Positions 26,701 through 32,904 of a stretch of 34,811 bases of DNA are shown in pieces (positions within the stretch are counted from its first letter, which is position 1; each line of letters starts with the position of its first letter). The DNA lies in IMG/VR virus record IMGVR_UViG_3300044858_004536, positions 1 to 34,811 of that record. One strand, written 5' to 3'. The translations under genes were made by a program, and so were the position numbers. The DNA is from a virus. The notes under the pieces were generated by a model that saw nothing but the letters and a program-made list of their open reading frames with translations, ran no database searches and had not been told where the DNA came from.

Positions 26701-27178
26701 CATGTTTACCCGTACTCCGATCAACAGCGTGTCCAGGAGCTACGGCCCCATCGGGAAGGGCATCCGGGCGGCGCTCCAGGATCCGGACGCGGGCTCGGGC
26801 AGGATAGTCACCGCCGCCGACAAGCTTCTGGACCTAGTTCCTTTTGCCTCCAGGCCGGCGCGATTCGCGGCTCAGGTCTATGACCAGGACGCCGGGACGC
26901 AGTTCCCCAGTCGCCTTGCGGCTGCTCTTTTCAGCCAGTCTGGTGTAGGCAAGCTGCGCGACGTGCCGGGCGCAAGGATACGGGAGGGCATTACGGACAG
27001 GCTGGAGGAGATGGCGTCCCCGTTTACCCGGGACATCTCCACCCCATACATCCCAGAGCCACTCAGACCATCCGTTCCGCTGGAGGCGCAGGAGGCGCTA
27101 GCGCTGGCGCGACAGCTGCGGAGCGAAGGCAGGGAAGCCCGCCGCCGGTCCGCCCGCCTGCTCAATCCGCTCGACTAG
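23726..27178 (+). CDS. Large virion-type protein (1150 aa) with DYSxLTPxER motif
   Basis: A 1150-residue protein. The N-terminus opens with a repeat of proline/leucine-rich turns (LLPLPDLNPLDDPG) and an Ala-rich helical region. Near the C-terminal third, residues about 852-892 contain HVDYSSLTPQER followed by IFPFYAYTSRIFREAL. From memory, a (F/V)DYS-x-LT-x-x-E-R ... PF-(Y/T)-x-(Y/W) pattern recurs in very large phage proteins of the internal-virion or polyvalent type. The rest of the C-terminus is rich in Pro/Gly turns (NAFSP-like, TPINSVSRSYGPIGKG). No protease or lytic motif was confirmed. The ribosome site is weak (AGGCAGG). It is the last gene of the structural block and meets the integrase tail to tail, 4 nt apart. 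Confidence 0.7.
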   Translation: MSRYNAGSLLPLPDLNPLDDPGALSVSPARRRQLLEKADDANGGFLSDLFWALDTPGAIVRGGLANGLEGAASALTQTADERVDGRELLRQYGLADSEDTWTNFLAGLGAEMALDPTALLSGSSRALTSAGKAADAAGLLYRAPQTLSKAFLAGKEIAPELQERAASYASRLGRPSLSATDVAGRPLVGTRAARKFGTLGDLVDNADDPLVAKQNVLDYLGGDEAAYESLQGQTLGRDFGIGLPAADPLLTFNVPGGTALGDAFDRVQDVLRWSPVGRKVAQWTDNAVGQAADAESQMVFAGADQARRDAQSEARREATYQAAKLFEGTSDAFSEEGNRRLGRLIEQPITEYGTSPDRIGSRGPLGQEDSLWESQNPSVRAYLDWWDQSAKDLPEEFAEVGLRGATFDDPNISGYLPRRVGGMLQTAARKDASLGRVLKTLTGDQMRRSADMMVPGGRDTIAFELSRDPFIAGAKRAANTDQEAAKYIADKLFGSPPSTGGAAGVAEYSPAEMSQATSLARLLHRLPDSVTKDGGVPLFGQHPTQSILQYLEGRAGAKATAEAIYDSLAGSAALTPAEVVRGGRHISVSEAMTRLGLRTTADEAGELGARAQMRTRLANRIDASPDSIELAKVSVPEDQVERLLRVREGYTSPQAAKELTGLLDKQNELWKIGILAWPTRIVRDLISGAYSNWLEGALDTGSMSAAKALTTESAFSREFAEALAQMPRYARLDEAERAARFYADLAAGGILDGSYLADKSSAIAGSGTLDMLVGVRPERFLFGEGAAIRELGGGTYNPLSKDFWDMDKNPLARAGARGGALSDKINRLTGYISLLKKGVAPEEAARRMKRAHVDYSSLTPQERYIRDKIFPFYAYTSRIFREALRQMAERPGGKYAQGLRAYERLQDSGDNQYVPPELRRQFAVPIDPNDPTFGFLADQGGNSTTYLTGIADLPGYSALQLIGNDAGDTAGNIAMQANPLLRTGYEFLTGQDMFTRTPINSVSRSYGPIGKGIRAALQDPDAGSGRIVTAADKLLDLVPFASRPARFAAQVYDQDAGTQFPSRLAAALFSQSGVGKLRDVPGARIREGITDRLEEMASPFTRDISTPYIPEPLRPSVPLEAQEALALARQLRSEGREARRRSARLLNPLD

Positions 27179-27182
27179 CCGC

Positions 27183-27989
27183 CTAGCCCTGCATAAGGCA
27201 GGGCGCCTGCGGGATGTCTGCGTGGATCTGCCTGTAGTCGAAGTAGTGCCTCTCGGCCATGCCTGGCGTTTTGTGCCCCAGATGCCTTCGGCCCATGCCT
27301 GGATGGGCGCACTCGATATGGGTCGCAGACGAGCGCCTCAGCCACTTACTGCTACCAGGCATGCCCATTTGCCCAAGCAGCTTCTTCATATGGCGCTGGG
27401 CCTGCTTCTTGCTGCACGCCCATGCCAGCACTGTCCCGTCTGGGGACTGCCGGATCAGGGACTGAACCTCTCGAACGCACTCCTCGCTGAGGACCTTCAC
27501 TATCGGCATGCCGGTCTTGTGCTGCGTCCACGAGACCGTGCCGCCGGAGAAGTTATCCTCCCGCAGCGACCACAGGTCTGAGAGCCTCGCGCCGGTCTCG
27601 TACCCCAGCAGCATCCAGGCCCGCAGCAGCACACCTATGTCCGCGCCGTTTTTCGTGCGCCTGAACTTTTTTTGGGAGGTAGCCTTGACAGCGGTACAGC
27701 ACTGTAATAAAGTCCACGCCCTCACTGGCTCACGGACGACCTTGATCCTGGCGATTCCTCGCGGCGGATCGTCGGTGATGCCAACCTCGAAAGCGAACTT
27801 CCAGAGGGTGGCGAGCATGTGCCTTTCGGCATCGACTGTTACTGTCTTGCAGGTCTTGAGTCGACGCTTGATGTACGCGTTGATCTCCTCCCTGCCGATG
27901 GACCCGCATCGCCTGGCCAGCCGCATGACGTTTCCGGCGTGACCCTCTGACACTATCCTGTTGGCCAAATAACGATTTGCTATGGACAC
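27183..27989 (-). CDS. int: Tyrosine-type site-specific integrase
   Basis: A 268-residue integrase if translation starts at the GTG at 27989; the open frame extends to 28163 but its extra N-terminus looks non-coding. The catalytic domain has R135 (GARLSDLW), K158 in a QHKTG beta-hairpin, R218 in KWLRRSSATH, H239 in HLGHKTPG and Y249 in ERHYFDY. The box II histidine is replaced by K215. It would integrate and excise the phage at an att site, so the phage is temperate. It is the only rightmost structural-end gene on the - strand, convergent with the giant virion gene and divergent from the recombination module. No excisionase was identified. Confidence 0.9.
   Translation of the reverse strand: MSIANRYLANRIVSEGHAGNVMRLARRCGSIGREEINAYIKRRLKTCKTVTVDAERHMLATLWKFAFEVGITDDPPRGIARIKVVREPVRAWTLLQCCTAVKATSQKKFRRTKNGADIGVLLRAWMLLGYETGARLSDLWSLREDNFSGGTVSWTQHKTGMPIVKVLSEECVREVQSLIRQSPDGTVLAWACSKKQAQRHMKKLLGQMGMPGSSKWLRRSSATHIECAHPGMGRRHLGHKTPGMAERHYFDYRQIHADIPQAPCLMQG
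27186..27204. repeat. Hairpin at the convergent gene ends
   Basis: GCCCTGC (27186-27192) and GCAGGGC (27198-27204) form a perfect 7-bp stem with a 5-nt loop, within the last codons of the integrase and right next to the stop of the structural block. There is no T run on either strand, so it is not a clear intrinsic terminator. It could weakly stop or stabilise converging transcripts, or be incidental. Confidence 0.35.
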
Positions 27990-29043
27990 AGCACTCAACA
28001 CAGTTGCACCTCTCGTCGGCCCTCCCAACTCTGGGGATTCTGTGGTTCGCCTAAGGGGGACGCAAGGGCCCGTGACCAACGGTGCCCACTCGAATCTTGG
28101 CGGTACTCCGGAGCAACCCGACCGCGACGAAAGTCTTTCCGTCGGGCTGCCCACAAGGAGCATGTACGCCCCCGTTCAGGATCAAAAAATCCCGGGAGTT
28201 TTGCAGGACCGTCCTTTCGTGGATGTTCGGCGCGGAGAGAGCAACGCCGACTATCACGCTGATGAAACGTACAGGTCAGTCAGCCGTATCAAGACCTTCT
28301 TGGACAGCCCGACCCTGTACCACTCCCGGTACATCGCCCGCACGCTCCCGCAGCAGAGCAGCCCTGCCATGGACCATGGCACGCTCCTCCATTCTTGGCT
28401 TGAGCGAGGGGACGCCCTCCTGGCCGACATAGCGGTTCCTCCGGAATCAACCCTAACAGGAACCGGGCTCGTTGGCAAAGAGGCCAAGAAGTGGGCCGCC
28501 GACAATTTCGGGCCAGACGCCGTCGTGGTGAGCCCTAAGGAGCGCGCCCAGCTGCACTTAGAGATCGAGTCGATTCGCCGAAACCCGGCCGCGATGGAGC
28601 TGATCGACGACATCCGGGAGCACGAGCTGTCTATCCGGTGGGAGACCCCAGACGGCCACCGACTCAAGTGCCGGGCCGACGCCGTCACGAGCAACTTCTT
28701 CATCGACCTCAAGACCACACGCGAGCCGGACGTTCGTGCCGGCTTTTGGAAGAGCGTGCTGGATTACCGGTATCACCTGCAGGACGCGTGGTACCGGCGC
28801 GGCATGGAAGCGCTGGGCATGGAGGCCCGGCCGCTGCGATTCATCGTTGTCTCGACGAGCCACTGGCACGACTGCCAGGTGGTCTACCTGCCGCAGCAAG
28901 TCATGGCTGAGGGCGAGCGCCTTATGGAGAAGGCCCTCGCCGACATTCGATTGCGTGAGCGACTGGACTGGTGGTTGCCGGACCAGCACGGAGAAGTCGC
29001 TGAACTTTGGTTTCCGGCGCACGTGTTAGGGAGGATGCAATGA
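27982..29043 (+). CDS. RecB/Cas4-like PD-(D/E)XK exonuclease
   Basis: A 353-residue open frame. The conserved part begins near residue 88 (NADYHADETYRSVSRIKTFL): GTLLH (133-137), KCRADAVT (229-236), IDLKTT (241-246, D242 and K244 as catalytic residues) and QDAWYRRG (267-274), matching the Gx3H ... D ... DxK ... QxxxY plan of RecB/Cas4-type nucleases. It would produce single-stranded ends for the ERF protein encoded next. The start is uncertain: 27982 has no ribosome site and overlaps the divergent integrase start, whereas in-frame ATG 28162 and GTG 28219 give a normal-length nuclease. It overlaps the ERF gene by 4 nt (ATGA). Confidence 0.85.
   Translation: MDTALNTVAPLVGPPNSGDSVVRLRGTQGPVTNGAHSNLGGTPEQPDRDESLSVGLPTRSMYAPVQDQKIPGVLQDRPFVDVRRGESNADYHADETYRSVSRIKTFLDSPTLYHSRYIARTLPQQSSPAMDHGTLLHSWLERGDALLADIAVPPESTLTGTGLVGKEAKKWAADNFGPDAVVVSPKERAQLHLEIESIRRNPAAMELIDDIREHELSIRWETPDGHRLKCRADAVTSNFFIDLKTTREPDVRAGFWKSVLDYRYHLQDAWYRRGMEALGMEARPLRFIVVSTSHWHDCQVVYLPQQVMAEGERLMEKALADIRLRERLDWWLPDQHGEVAELWFPAHVLGRMQ
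27990..28218. promoter_or_regulatory. Probable divergent control region and possible att region
   Basis: This stretch lies between the integrase start and the first well-conserved part of the exonuclease. It would normally carry the divergent promoters, and an att site often lies next to the integrase gene. It is less codon-regular than its neighbours and can be read as a long exonuclease N-terminus (start at 27982), so it is ambiguous. An imperfect inverted repeat (GACGAAAG / CTTTCCGTC) lies near 28127-28145. I see no certain -35/-10 pair or att core. Confidence 0.3.
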
Positions 29044-29720
29044 GCGTGAATACGTCTATCTGGAAGGAAACGAGCGATAACGTCGACGAGCTGTACGACG
29101 CGATGGCGAAGGCGTTCGGCGATCTGCGGAACGCCCCGAGAACCTGCTACAGCAACTGGGCGAAGAAGGACAAGAAGACCGGCGAGCTCGTGCCCGACTA
29201 CGCCGACCTGGCCACAGTGTTCGACACCGTTCGCTCCACCTACGCGAAGCACGGGCTGAGCATCCGCCAGACCTTCCACCCCTGGCAGAACGACGGCACG
29301 GTGATGCTGGTCACCACGATCGGACACAAGTCCGGCCAGTTCGAGAGGAGCTACCTTCCCATGAAGGGATCGGTGCCGCCTCAGGAACTGGCGAAGAGCG
29401 CCACCTACCTGAAGAGGGTGGCCTTGTGTGCCGCAGTTGGCATTGCCGCTGACGACGACGACGACGGCGTTCAGGCGAACTCGTCTCACGCTGTTGCGGT
29501 TGCCAACGACGAGGCCCGCATCGAGAAGGCGCTCGGCGACAAGATCCGCTCGGCGAAAGACGAGGCTTCTCGGAGGGCCGAGATTGACCGGGCCATGAAG
29601 GGCGTGTCGGAGGGGATGCTTTCTCCCAACGCCTGCGATCGCCTCAAGAAGCTTGCGGAGGACCTGGACGCCAAGCAGGCCGCAGCGCCCAAGAAAGAGC
29701 GGCAGGCAGTGGCCGGGTAA
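29040..29720 (+). CDS. erf: ERF-family single-strand annealing recombinase
   Basis: A 226-residue protein. The N-terminal 150 residues fit the ERF family: DELYDAMAKAFGDLRNAPRT, DYADLATVFDTVRSTYAKHG, IRQTFHPW, and a downstream strand-helix ending near KRVALCAAVGI. A poly-Asp stretch (DDDDDG, about 140-145) follows, then a charged C-terminal tail with coiled-coil character. ERF proteins anneal complementary single strands during phage recombination and circularisation; pairing with the exonuclease next door is the classic two-component system. ATG at 29040 has AGGGAGG upstream and overlaps the exonuclease stop by 4 nt. Confidence 0.88.
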   Translation: MSVNTSIWKETSDNVDELYDAMAKAFGDLRNAPRTCYSNWAKKDKKTGELVPDYADLATVFDTVRSTYAKHGLSIRQTFHPWQNDGTVMLVTTIGHKSGQFERSYLPMKGSVPPQELAKSATYLKRVALCAAVGIAADDDDDGVQANSSHAVAVANDEARIEKALGDKIRSAKDEASRRAEIDRAMKGVSEGMLSPNACDRLKKLAEDLDAKQAAAPKKERQAVAG

Positions 29721-29807
29721 TTCACGCACGGCAGTGCTGGCCGCTCCTCCACATGGCTGCGCCCCCCAGTCAACAGCACAGGGGGCACCAATACACAAGG
29801 ACGTTCA

Positions 29808-30095
29808 ATGGTAAACGAAGAGCTAGTGAGCCTCTGCCGCACGGTCGTTGCGGCGATACAGGACACGGACAGCTTTGACGCACGGCAGCTGAGGCGGCTG
29901 ATCCTGCACATCGTGCCGCAGCTCCTCACAGAGCTCGACATCTTGGGCGGCGTGCTGGAGGGCATCCGCCTGCCTGACCCGCCGGCCATCCCTGAGGTGG
30001 TTGAGGGGCGCGTCGAGAAGGCCGCCAATGCGGCCGTCCGCTCTCGTCACCGGGCCAAGAAGCGCCCGGCCAGCAAGAAGGCGAGGAAGAAATGA
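29808..30095 (+). CDS. Small basic hypothetical protein
   Basis: A 95-residue protein. The first 70 residues are a likely helical domain (VNEELVSLCRTVVAAIQDTD, LRRLILHIVPQLLTELDILG), followed by a Lys/Arg-rich tail (RHRAKKRPASKKARKK) suited to nucleic acid binding. It lies in the recombination module between ERF and the helicase, which it overlaps by 4 nt, with a good AAGGA six bases before the start. It might be a single-strand DNA or helicase-loading accessory factor, but no family was recognised. The 87-nt gap before it holds no gene. Confidence 0.6.
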   Translation: MVNEELVSLCRTVVAAIQDTDSFDARQLRRLILHIVPQLLTELDILGGVLEGIRLPDPPAIPEVVEGRVEKAANAAVRSRHRAKKRPASKKARKK

Positions 30096-31624
30096 AGTCT
30101 GGGTTCCTTCGCGACTATCAGGTGCGTGCCGTCAGCGAGGTGTGCCAGGCCGCCAAGGGCGGTCACCGCCGGATCACGTTCTGCTTGCCGGTGGGTGCCG
30201 GCAAGACGGAGGTCATTGCAGAACTCTGCCGCATAGCCAGACACCCGCTCGTCATTGTTCCGCTGCTGGATCTCATGCGGCAGGCCCGAGATCGACTGGA
30301 GCTTCGGCTCGGCGAGAAGTGCGATATCGAGCAGGGCGCCATGAGGGCGGAGCATATCGAGGGACTCCGCCGGCGGGTTATCGTTGGCTCACGAGACAGC
30401 CTGCTCTCTCGCAGCCGGTATAGGGCGAAGGCGTATGACCGCGTGTCTCTCGTGCTGGTGGACGAGTGCCATGTCGGCATCACGCCACAGATGGAGGCCA
30501 TGCTCCTCCACTACGAGAGCCAGGGGGCGACCATCGTAGGCTGCTCGGCCACTCCATACAAGGGAAAGGGCAAGGGGCTGCCCTACTTCCCTCGCCCCCA
30601 GAGCGTCTACACGCTTCGCCAGGCGCTTGACGACGCCTACTTGGTGCCGCCTGTGTGCTTTACCAGCGAGTCTAAGGCCTTCGACATGACGCTCGTCGAC
30701 GAGGTGAGCGGCGAGTGGGACGGTCGGCAATTGGCTTCGATCCTGACCGCCGAGCACTACGCCCAAGAGGTGAAGTCGCTCGTTCTGCAGACCTTCCGGC
30801 AGCAGTCGTCCGTCGTTTACGCCGCAAATGTCAAGCAAGCACTGCTCCTGGCTGATGTGTTTGAGCGCGTCGGCACGAAGGTCTCTGTGGTCTACGGGTC
30901 CCAAAACCCAGAGAAGCGCAAGGCCAACATGCAGGCGTTCCTCTCGGGCGAGAGCAAGATCATCATAAACGTGGGCATCTTGGGCTACGGCTGGGACTTC
31001 CCAAATCTCCGCAATATCTACGCCGCCGCACCAACTCGGTCTCTGTCTCGGCTGGAGCAGCGCATCGGTCGCGGCACGAGGGCCCTGCCGGGCGTTCTGC
31101 ACCCCGAGATGAACTCAGGGGAGAGGCGGGCGGCCATCGCGGCCAGCGACAAGCCTCACTTCCACTACTACGACATCACGGGATCCATCCGCGAGCATCA
31201 GTTACTCAGCGTGTACGACGTTCTGGACGCGAAGGTGCGCAAGAACAAGGCCCGCCGGGAGAGGCTTGCCGGCTCCCTCTCGAGCGAGGGCACCGACGTT
31301 ATGGAGGCCATTCGCGAGGCAGACGCGGCCGAGATGGCCGAGCTGGAGGCCCAAGCAAAGGAACTGATCGAGCGACGGAAGAGGCTGATCGTCGGGGTCA
31401 CGTTTGACCACGACAGCCGCGACCCCTTCGCCGAGCCGGAGTCGCGCAAGAAGCGCGGCTGGAGGATGATGTATGGGCCCTACAGGGGCGAGAGAATAGA
31501 GGATCTGCCGAGCGGGTACCTCAAGCACGTATTCGAGACATCCCGCGCCAAGAGCGGTAAAGGCCTTGTGTTCCGCGATGCGGTCAAGAAGGAACTGGAC
31601 CGGAGGCACGCCCAGCCCAAATAG
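30092..31624 (+). CDS. SF2 DEAD/DEAH-type helicase
   Basis: A 510-residue helicase. Motif I PVGAGKT (33-39), motif II DECH (124-127), motif III SATP (152-155), the region around GYGWDFP (298-304, motif V-like) and motif VI QRIGRGTR (323-330) are all present, in the style of RecG-, UvsW- or type I restriction-like phage helicases. The C-terminal 120 residues contain a charged helical extension (IREADAAEMAELEAQAKELI). It would unwind or remodel DNA during phage replication or recombination. The ATG overlaps the previous stop as ATGA, with GAGGAAGAA just upstream. Helicase class is firm; substrate is inferred. Confidence 0.92.
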   Translation: MKSGFLRDYQVRAVSEVCQAAKGGHRRITFCLPVGAGKTEVIAELCRIARHPLVIVPLLDLMRQARDRLELRLGEKCDIEQGAMRAEHIEGLRRRVIVGSRDSLLSRSRYRAKAYDRVSLVLVDECHVGITPQMEAMLLHYESQGATIVGCSATPYKGKGKGLPYFPRPQSVYTLRQALDDAYLVPPVCFTSESKAFDMTLVDEVSGEWDGRQLASILTAEHYAQEVKSLVLQTFRQQSSVVYAANVKQALLLADVFERVGTKVSVVYGSQNPEKRKANMQAFLSGESKIIINVGILGYGWDFPNLRNIYAAAPTRSLSRLEQRIGRGTRALPGVLHPEMNSGERRAAIAASDKPHFHYYDITGSIREHQLLSVYDVLDAKVRKNKARRERLAGSLSSEGTDVMEAIREADAAEMAELEAQAKELIERRKRLIVGVTFDHDSRDPFAEPESRKKRGWRMMYGPYRGERIEDLPSGYLKHVFETSRAKSGKGLVFRDAVKKELDRRHAQPK

Positions 31625-31634
31625 GGAGGCATGG

Positions 31635-32030
31635 ATGCAGCATGGACGACTCGAAGGGAATGTCGTGGCGGAGATCGGGGTGGCCATCGCAGTGGAGCAC
31701 CTACTGCGGGCTGGCTTCCTGGTCGCCGTGCCTATTGTGGACGATGGATACGACCTTCTGGCCTTCTCAGGCAGGAGGTGCTGGCGACTTCAGGTCAAGG
31801 CCACCTCGATGGAAAGTGGACGCAGCCCCAGGGTGTGCGTTCGGCGTGGCGCCAGGAAGCGCATCGAGTACTCGGCCCGACACGTCGACGCATTCATCGG
31901 AGTACACGTTACTCGCAGATTGGTTGTCTGCGTTCCAGTCGCTTCGTGCAGGGGCAAGTCTTGGATTTACCTGCGGAAGCACGCTCACGGTGACTTTTCC
32001 AGCCTGCAGCGGATCAAGAGGAGGGCGTAG
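31635..32030 (+). CDS. PD-(D/E)XK nuclease, resolvase-like
   Basis: A 131-residue protein starting at 31635, where AGGGAGG ends 5 nt upstream (an out-of-frame ATG lies at 31631). The restriction-fold core is visible: a helix with VAEIGVAIAVEHLL including E13, then GYDLLAF with D40, and LQVKAT with Q53 and K55. Such small single-domain proteins include Holliday junction resolvases and PF11645-type endonucleases (family name recalled, not checked). It directly follows the helicase, which suggests a joint role in branched-DNA processing. It ends just before a 330-nt stretch without coding potential. Confidence 0.75.
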   Translation: MQHGRLEGNVVAEIGVAIAVEHLLRAGFLVAVPIVDDGYDLLAFSGRRCWRLQVKATSMESGRSPRVCVRRGARKRIEYSARHVDAFIGVHVTRRLVVCVPVASCRGKSWIYLRKHAHGDFSSLQRIKRRA

Positions 32031-32044
32031 GCGGGAGTAACGAA

Positions 32045-32305
32045 GCACAACACGAACGGCTGCGTGGGTTGGGAAAACCTCTGGCACGCAGACGCATGAC
32101 CCACGACCAGAAGGGATCGTGACGACAGTGGGTACGCCAGCCGCAAGCGACAGGGCTAAGTCACGCGGGCAACAGGATGCTCGATAAGCAGGTCGCATGC
32201 CTCCGCCCCTGTGGCAAGGAGGACACCCTCACAGCGTCCTAACGACCAGTGGGCAGGTGGCGGCTAACCCTGGCCTTCGGGCTGGGGATTAGTCGCCGTC
32301 CACCC
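32045..32305 (+). ncRNA. Candidate structured non-coding RNA, unknown class
   Basis: The 333 nt between 32031 and 32363 have no convincing open frame on either strand but are full of local structure. Examples: 32060-32091 (7-bp stem plus a 4-bp inner stem with GGGAA loop); 32118-32165 (CGTGAC/GTCACG stem around an inner AGCC/GGCT stem); 32178-32190; 32200-32222 (CCTCC-GCC/GGC-GGAGG hairpin); and 32256-32300, a 20-bp stem with one bulged A capped by a cUUCGg tetraloop. Five of its pairs are G-U in the + sense and would be A-C mismatches on the other strand, so the + strand is the transcribed one. It lies between a nuclease gene and small early genes and could be a stand-alone RNA, a long leader or a regulatory element. 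I do not recognise the class. Confidence 0.65.
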
Positions 32306-32363
32306 CGAGCGAGCCTTCAACCAATGGGCAGATCACTTACTACCGACTTTGGAGACCACTGCG

Positions 32364-32636
32364 ATGGAACGCATGGATGAACTTTCTCTGCTGCGCGTGA
32401 CTGATTCTTCGGGCGCCCAGATGGTGGTTGCGTGCGTGCCCGAGTCCGGCTCTGAGTTTGTCTCTGTGGGGGAGCCAGACTCCTGGACCGAGCATTGCCG
32501 TCCGGTCACGAGCGTGCTGATTGACACTACCAGGATCCTTCAGCTGACGAGCCCTTCGGACGTGGCGTCGCTGGCTGCGTGGCTGAGCGCTGCCGCCGTG
32601 TGGCTGAGAGAAAAGGAGTTGATGAACGATGACTGA
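32364..32636 (+). CDS. Small hypothetical protein after the structured RNA
   Basis: A 90-residue protein. Its ATG at 32364 has GGAG at 32351-32354, nine bases upstream; further in-frame starts (TTG 32349, ATG 32373) are less likely or equally short. The protein has a beta-rich first part (LRVTDSSGAQMVVACVPESG), a likely helix (SDVASLAAWLSAAAVWLREK) and ends with a charged tail. No family was recognised. It is the first gene after the structured RNA, so its expression could be controlled by it. It overlaps the next gene by 8 nt. Confidence 0.6.
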   Translation: MERMDELSLLRVTDSSGAQMVVACVPESGSEFVSVGEPDSWTEHCRPVTSVLIDTTRILQLTSPSDVASLAAWLSAAAVWLREKELMNDD

Positions 32637-32904
32637 CCCCCAGAAAGGAGTCCTGGCCATGGCTGGATTTATTGGTACCGCGCTGAGTGCCCTGTTTCGG
32701 GAGAACGAGGACATCGTGGCCCACGCCAAGATCGTCGCCGGCCAGGCCGCATGCCGCGTTCATCACCGAGAGGAAGTGACAAACCTCATGACCGGAGAGA
32801 AGCGGGTTGTGTGGCAGATCGAGTTCCCCACTCAGGAGGACGCCTCCCAGTTCGACTCGTCTGTCCGCGAGCTGGTTCGCATCATTGTTGAGGAGGGCGA
32901 ATGA
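32629..32904 (+). CDS. Small hypothetical protein
   Basis: A 91-residue protein with AAGGAG about 10 nt before its ATG. It has an N-terminal hydrophobic helix (VLAMAGFIGTALSALF), then a mixed alpha/beta segment (KRVVWQIEFPTQEDASQFDS) and a final helix (VRELVRIIVEE). The hydrophobic stretch might be a membrane anchor or a buried helix. It overlaps both neighbours slightly. Function unknown. Confidence 0.55.
   Translation: MTDPQKGVLAMAGFIGTALSALFRENEDIVAHAKIVAGQAACRVHHREEVTNLMTGEKRVVWQIEFPTQEDASQFDSSVRELVRIIVEEGE

Noticed and set aside
27687-27712. TTGACA followed by TAATAA inside the integrase gene as a promoter
   Set aside because: The spacer is only about 14 nt and the site lies inside the coding sequence on the opposite strand; probably chance.
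27990-28218. A tRNA-like attP segment around the CTCGAATC sequence
   Set aside because: No cloverleaf could be folded and the T-arm match is partial; not enough to call a tRNA fragment.
29721-29807. A GCCCCC/GGGGGC inverted repeat before the small basic protein as a terminator
   Set aside because: The loop is long and no T run follows; the helicase operon probably continues through it.
31642-32040. An alternative 132-residue frame overlapping the PD-(D/E)XK nuclease
   Set aside because: The frame starting at 31635 contains the nuclease motifs (GYDLLAF, QVKAT) and a good ribosome site; the alternative is Trp/Ser/Ala-rich and motif-free.
32045-32305. The RNA candidate as a CRISPR array, group I intron or TnpB/IscB guide RNA
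   Set aside because: No direct repeats, no recognisable group I core segments and no adjacent TnpB/IscB-type protein were seen.
32324-32380. An 18-codon open frame after the RNA candidate, as a possible leader peptide
   Set aside because: There is no ribosome site and no regulatory codon run, and it overlaps the next real start.
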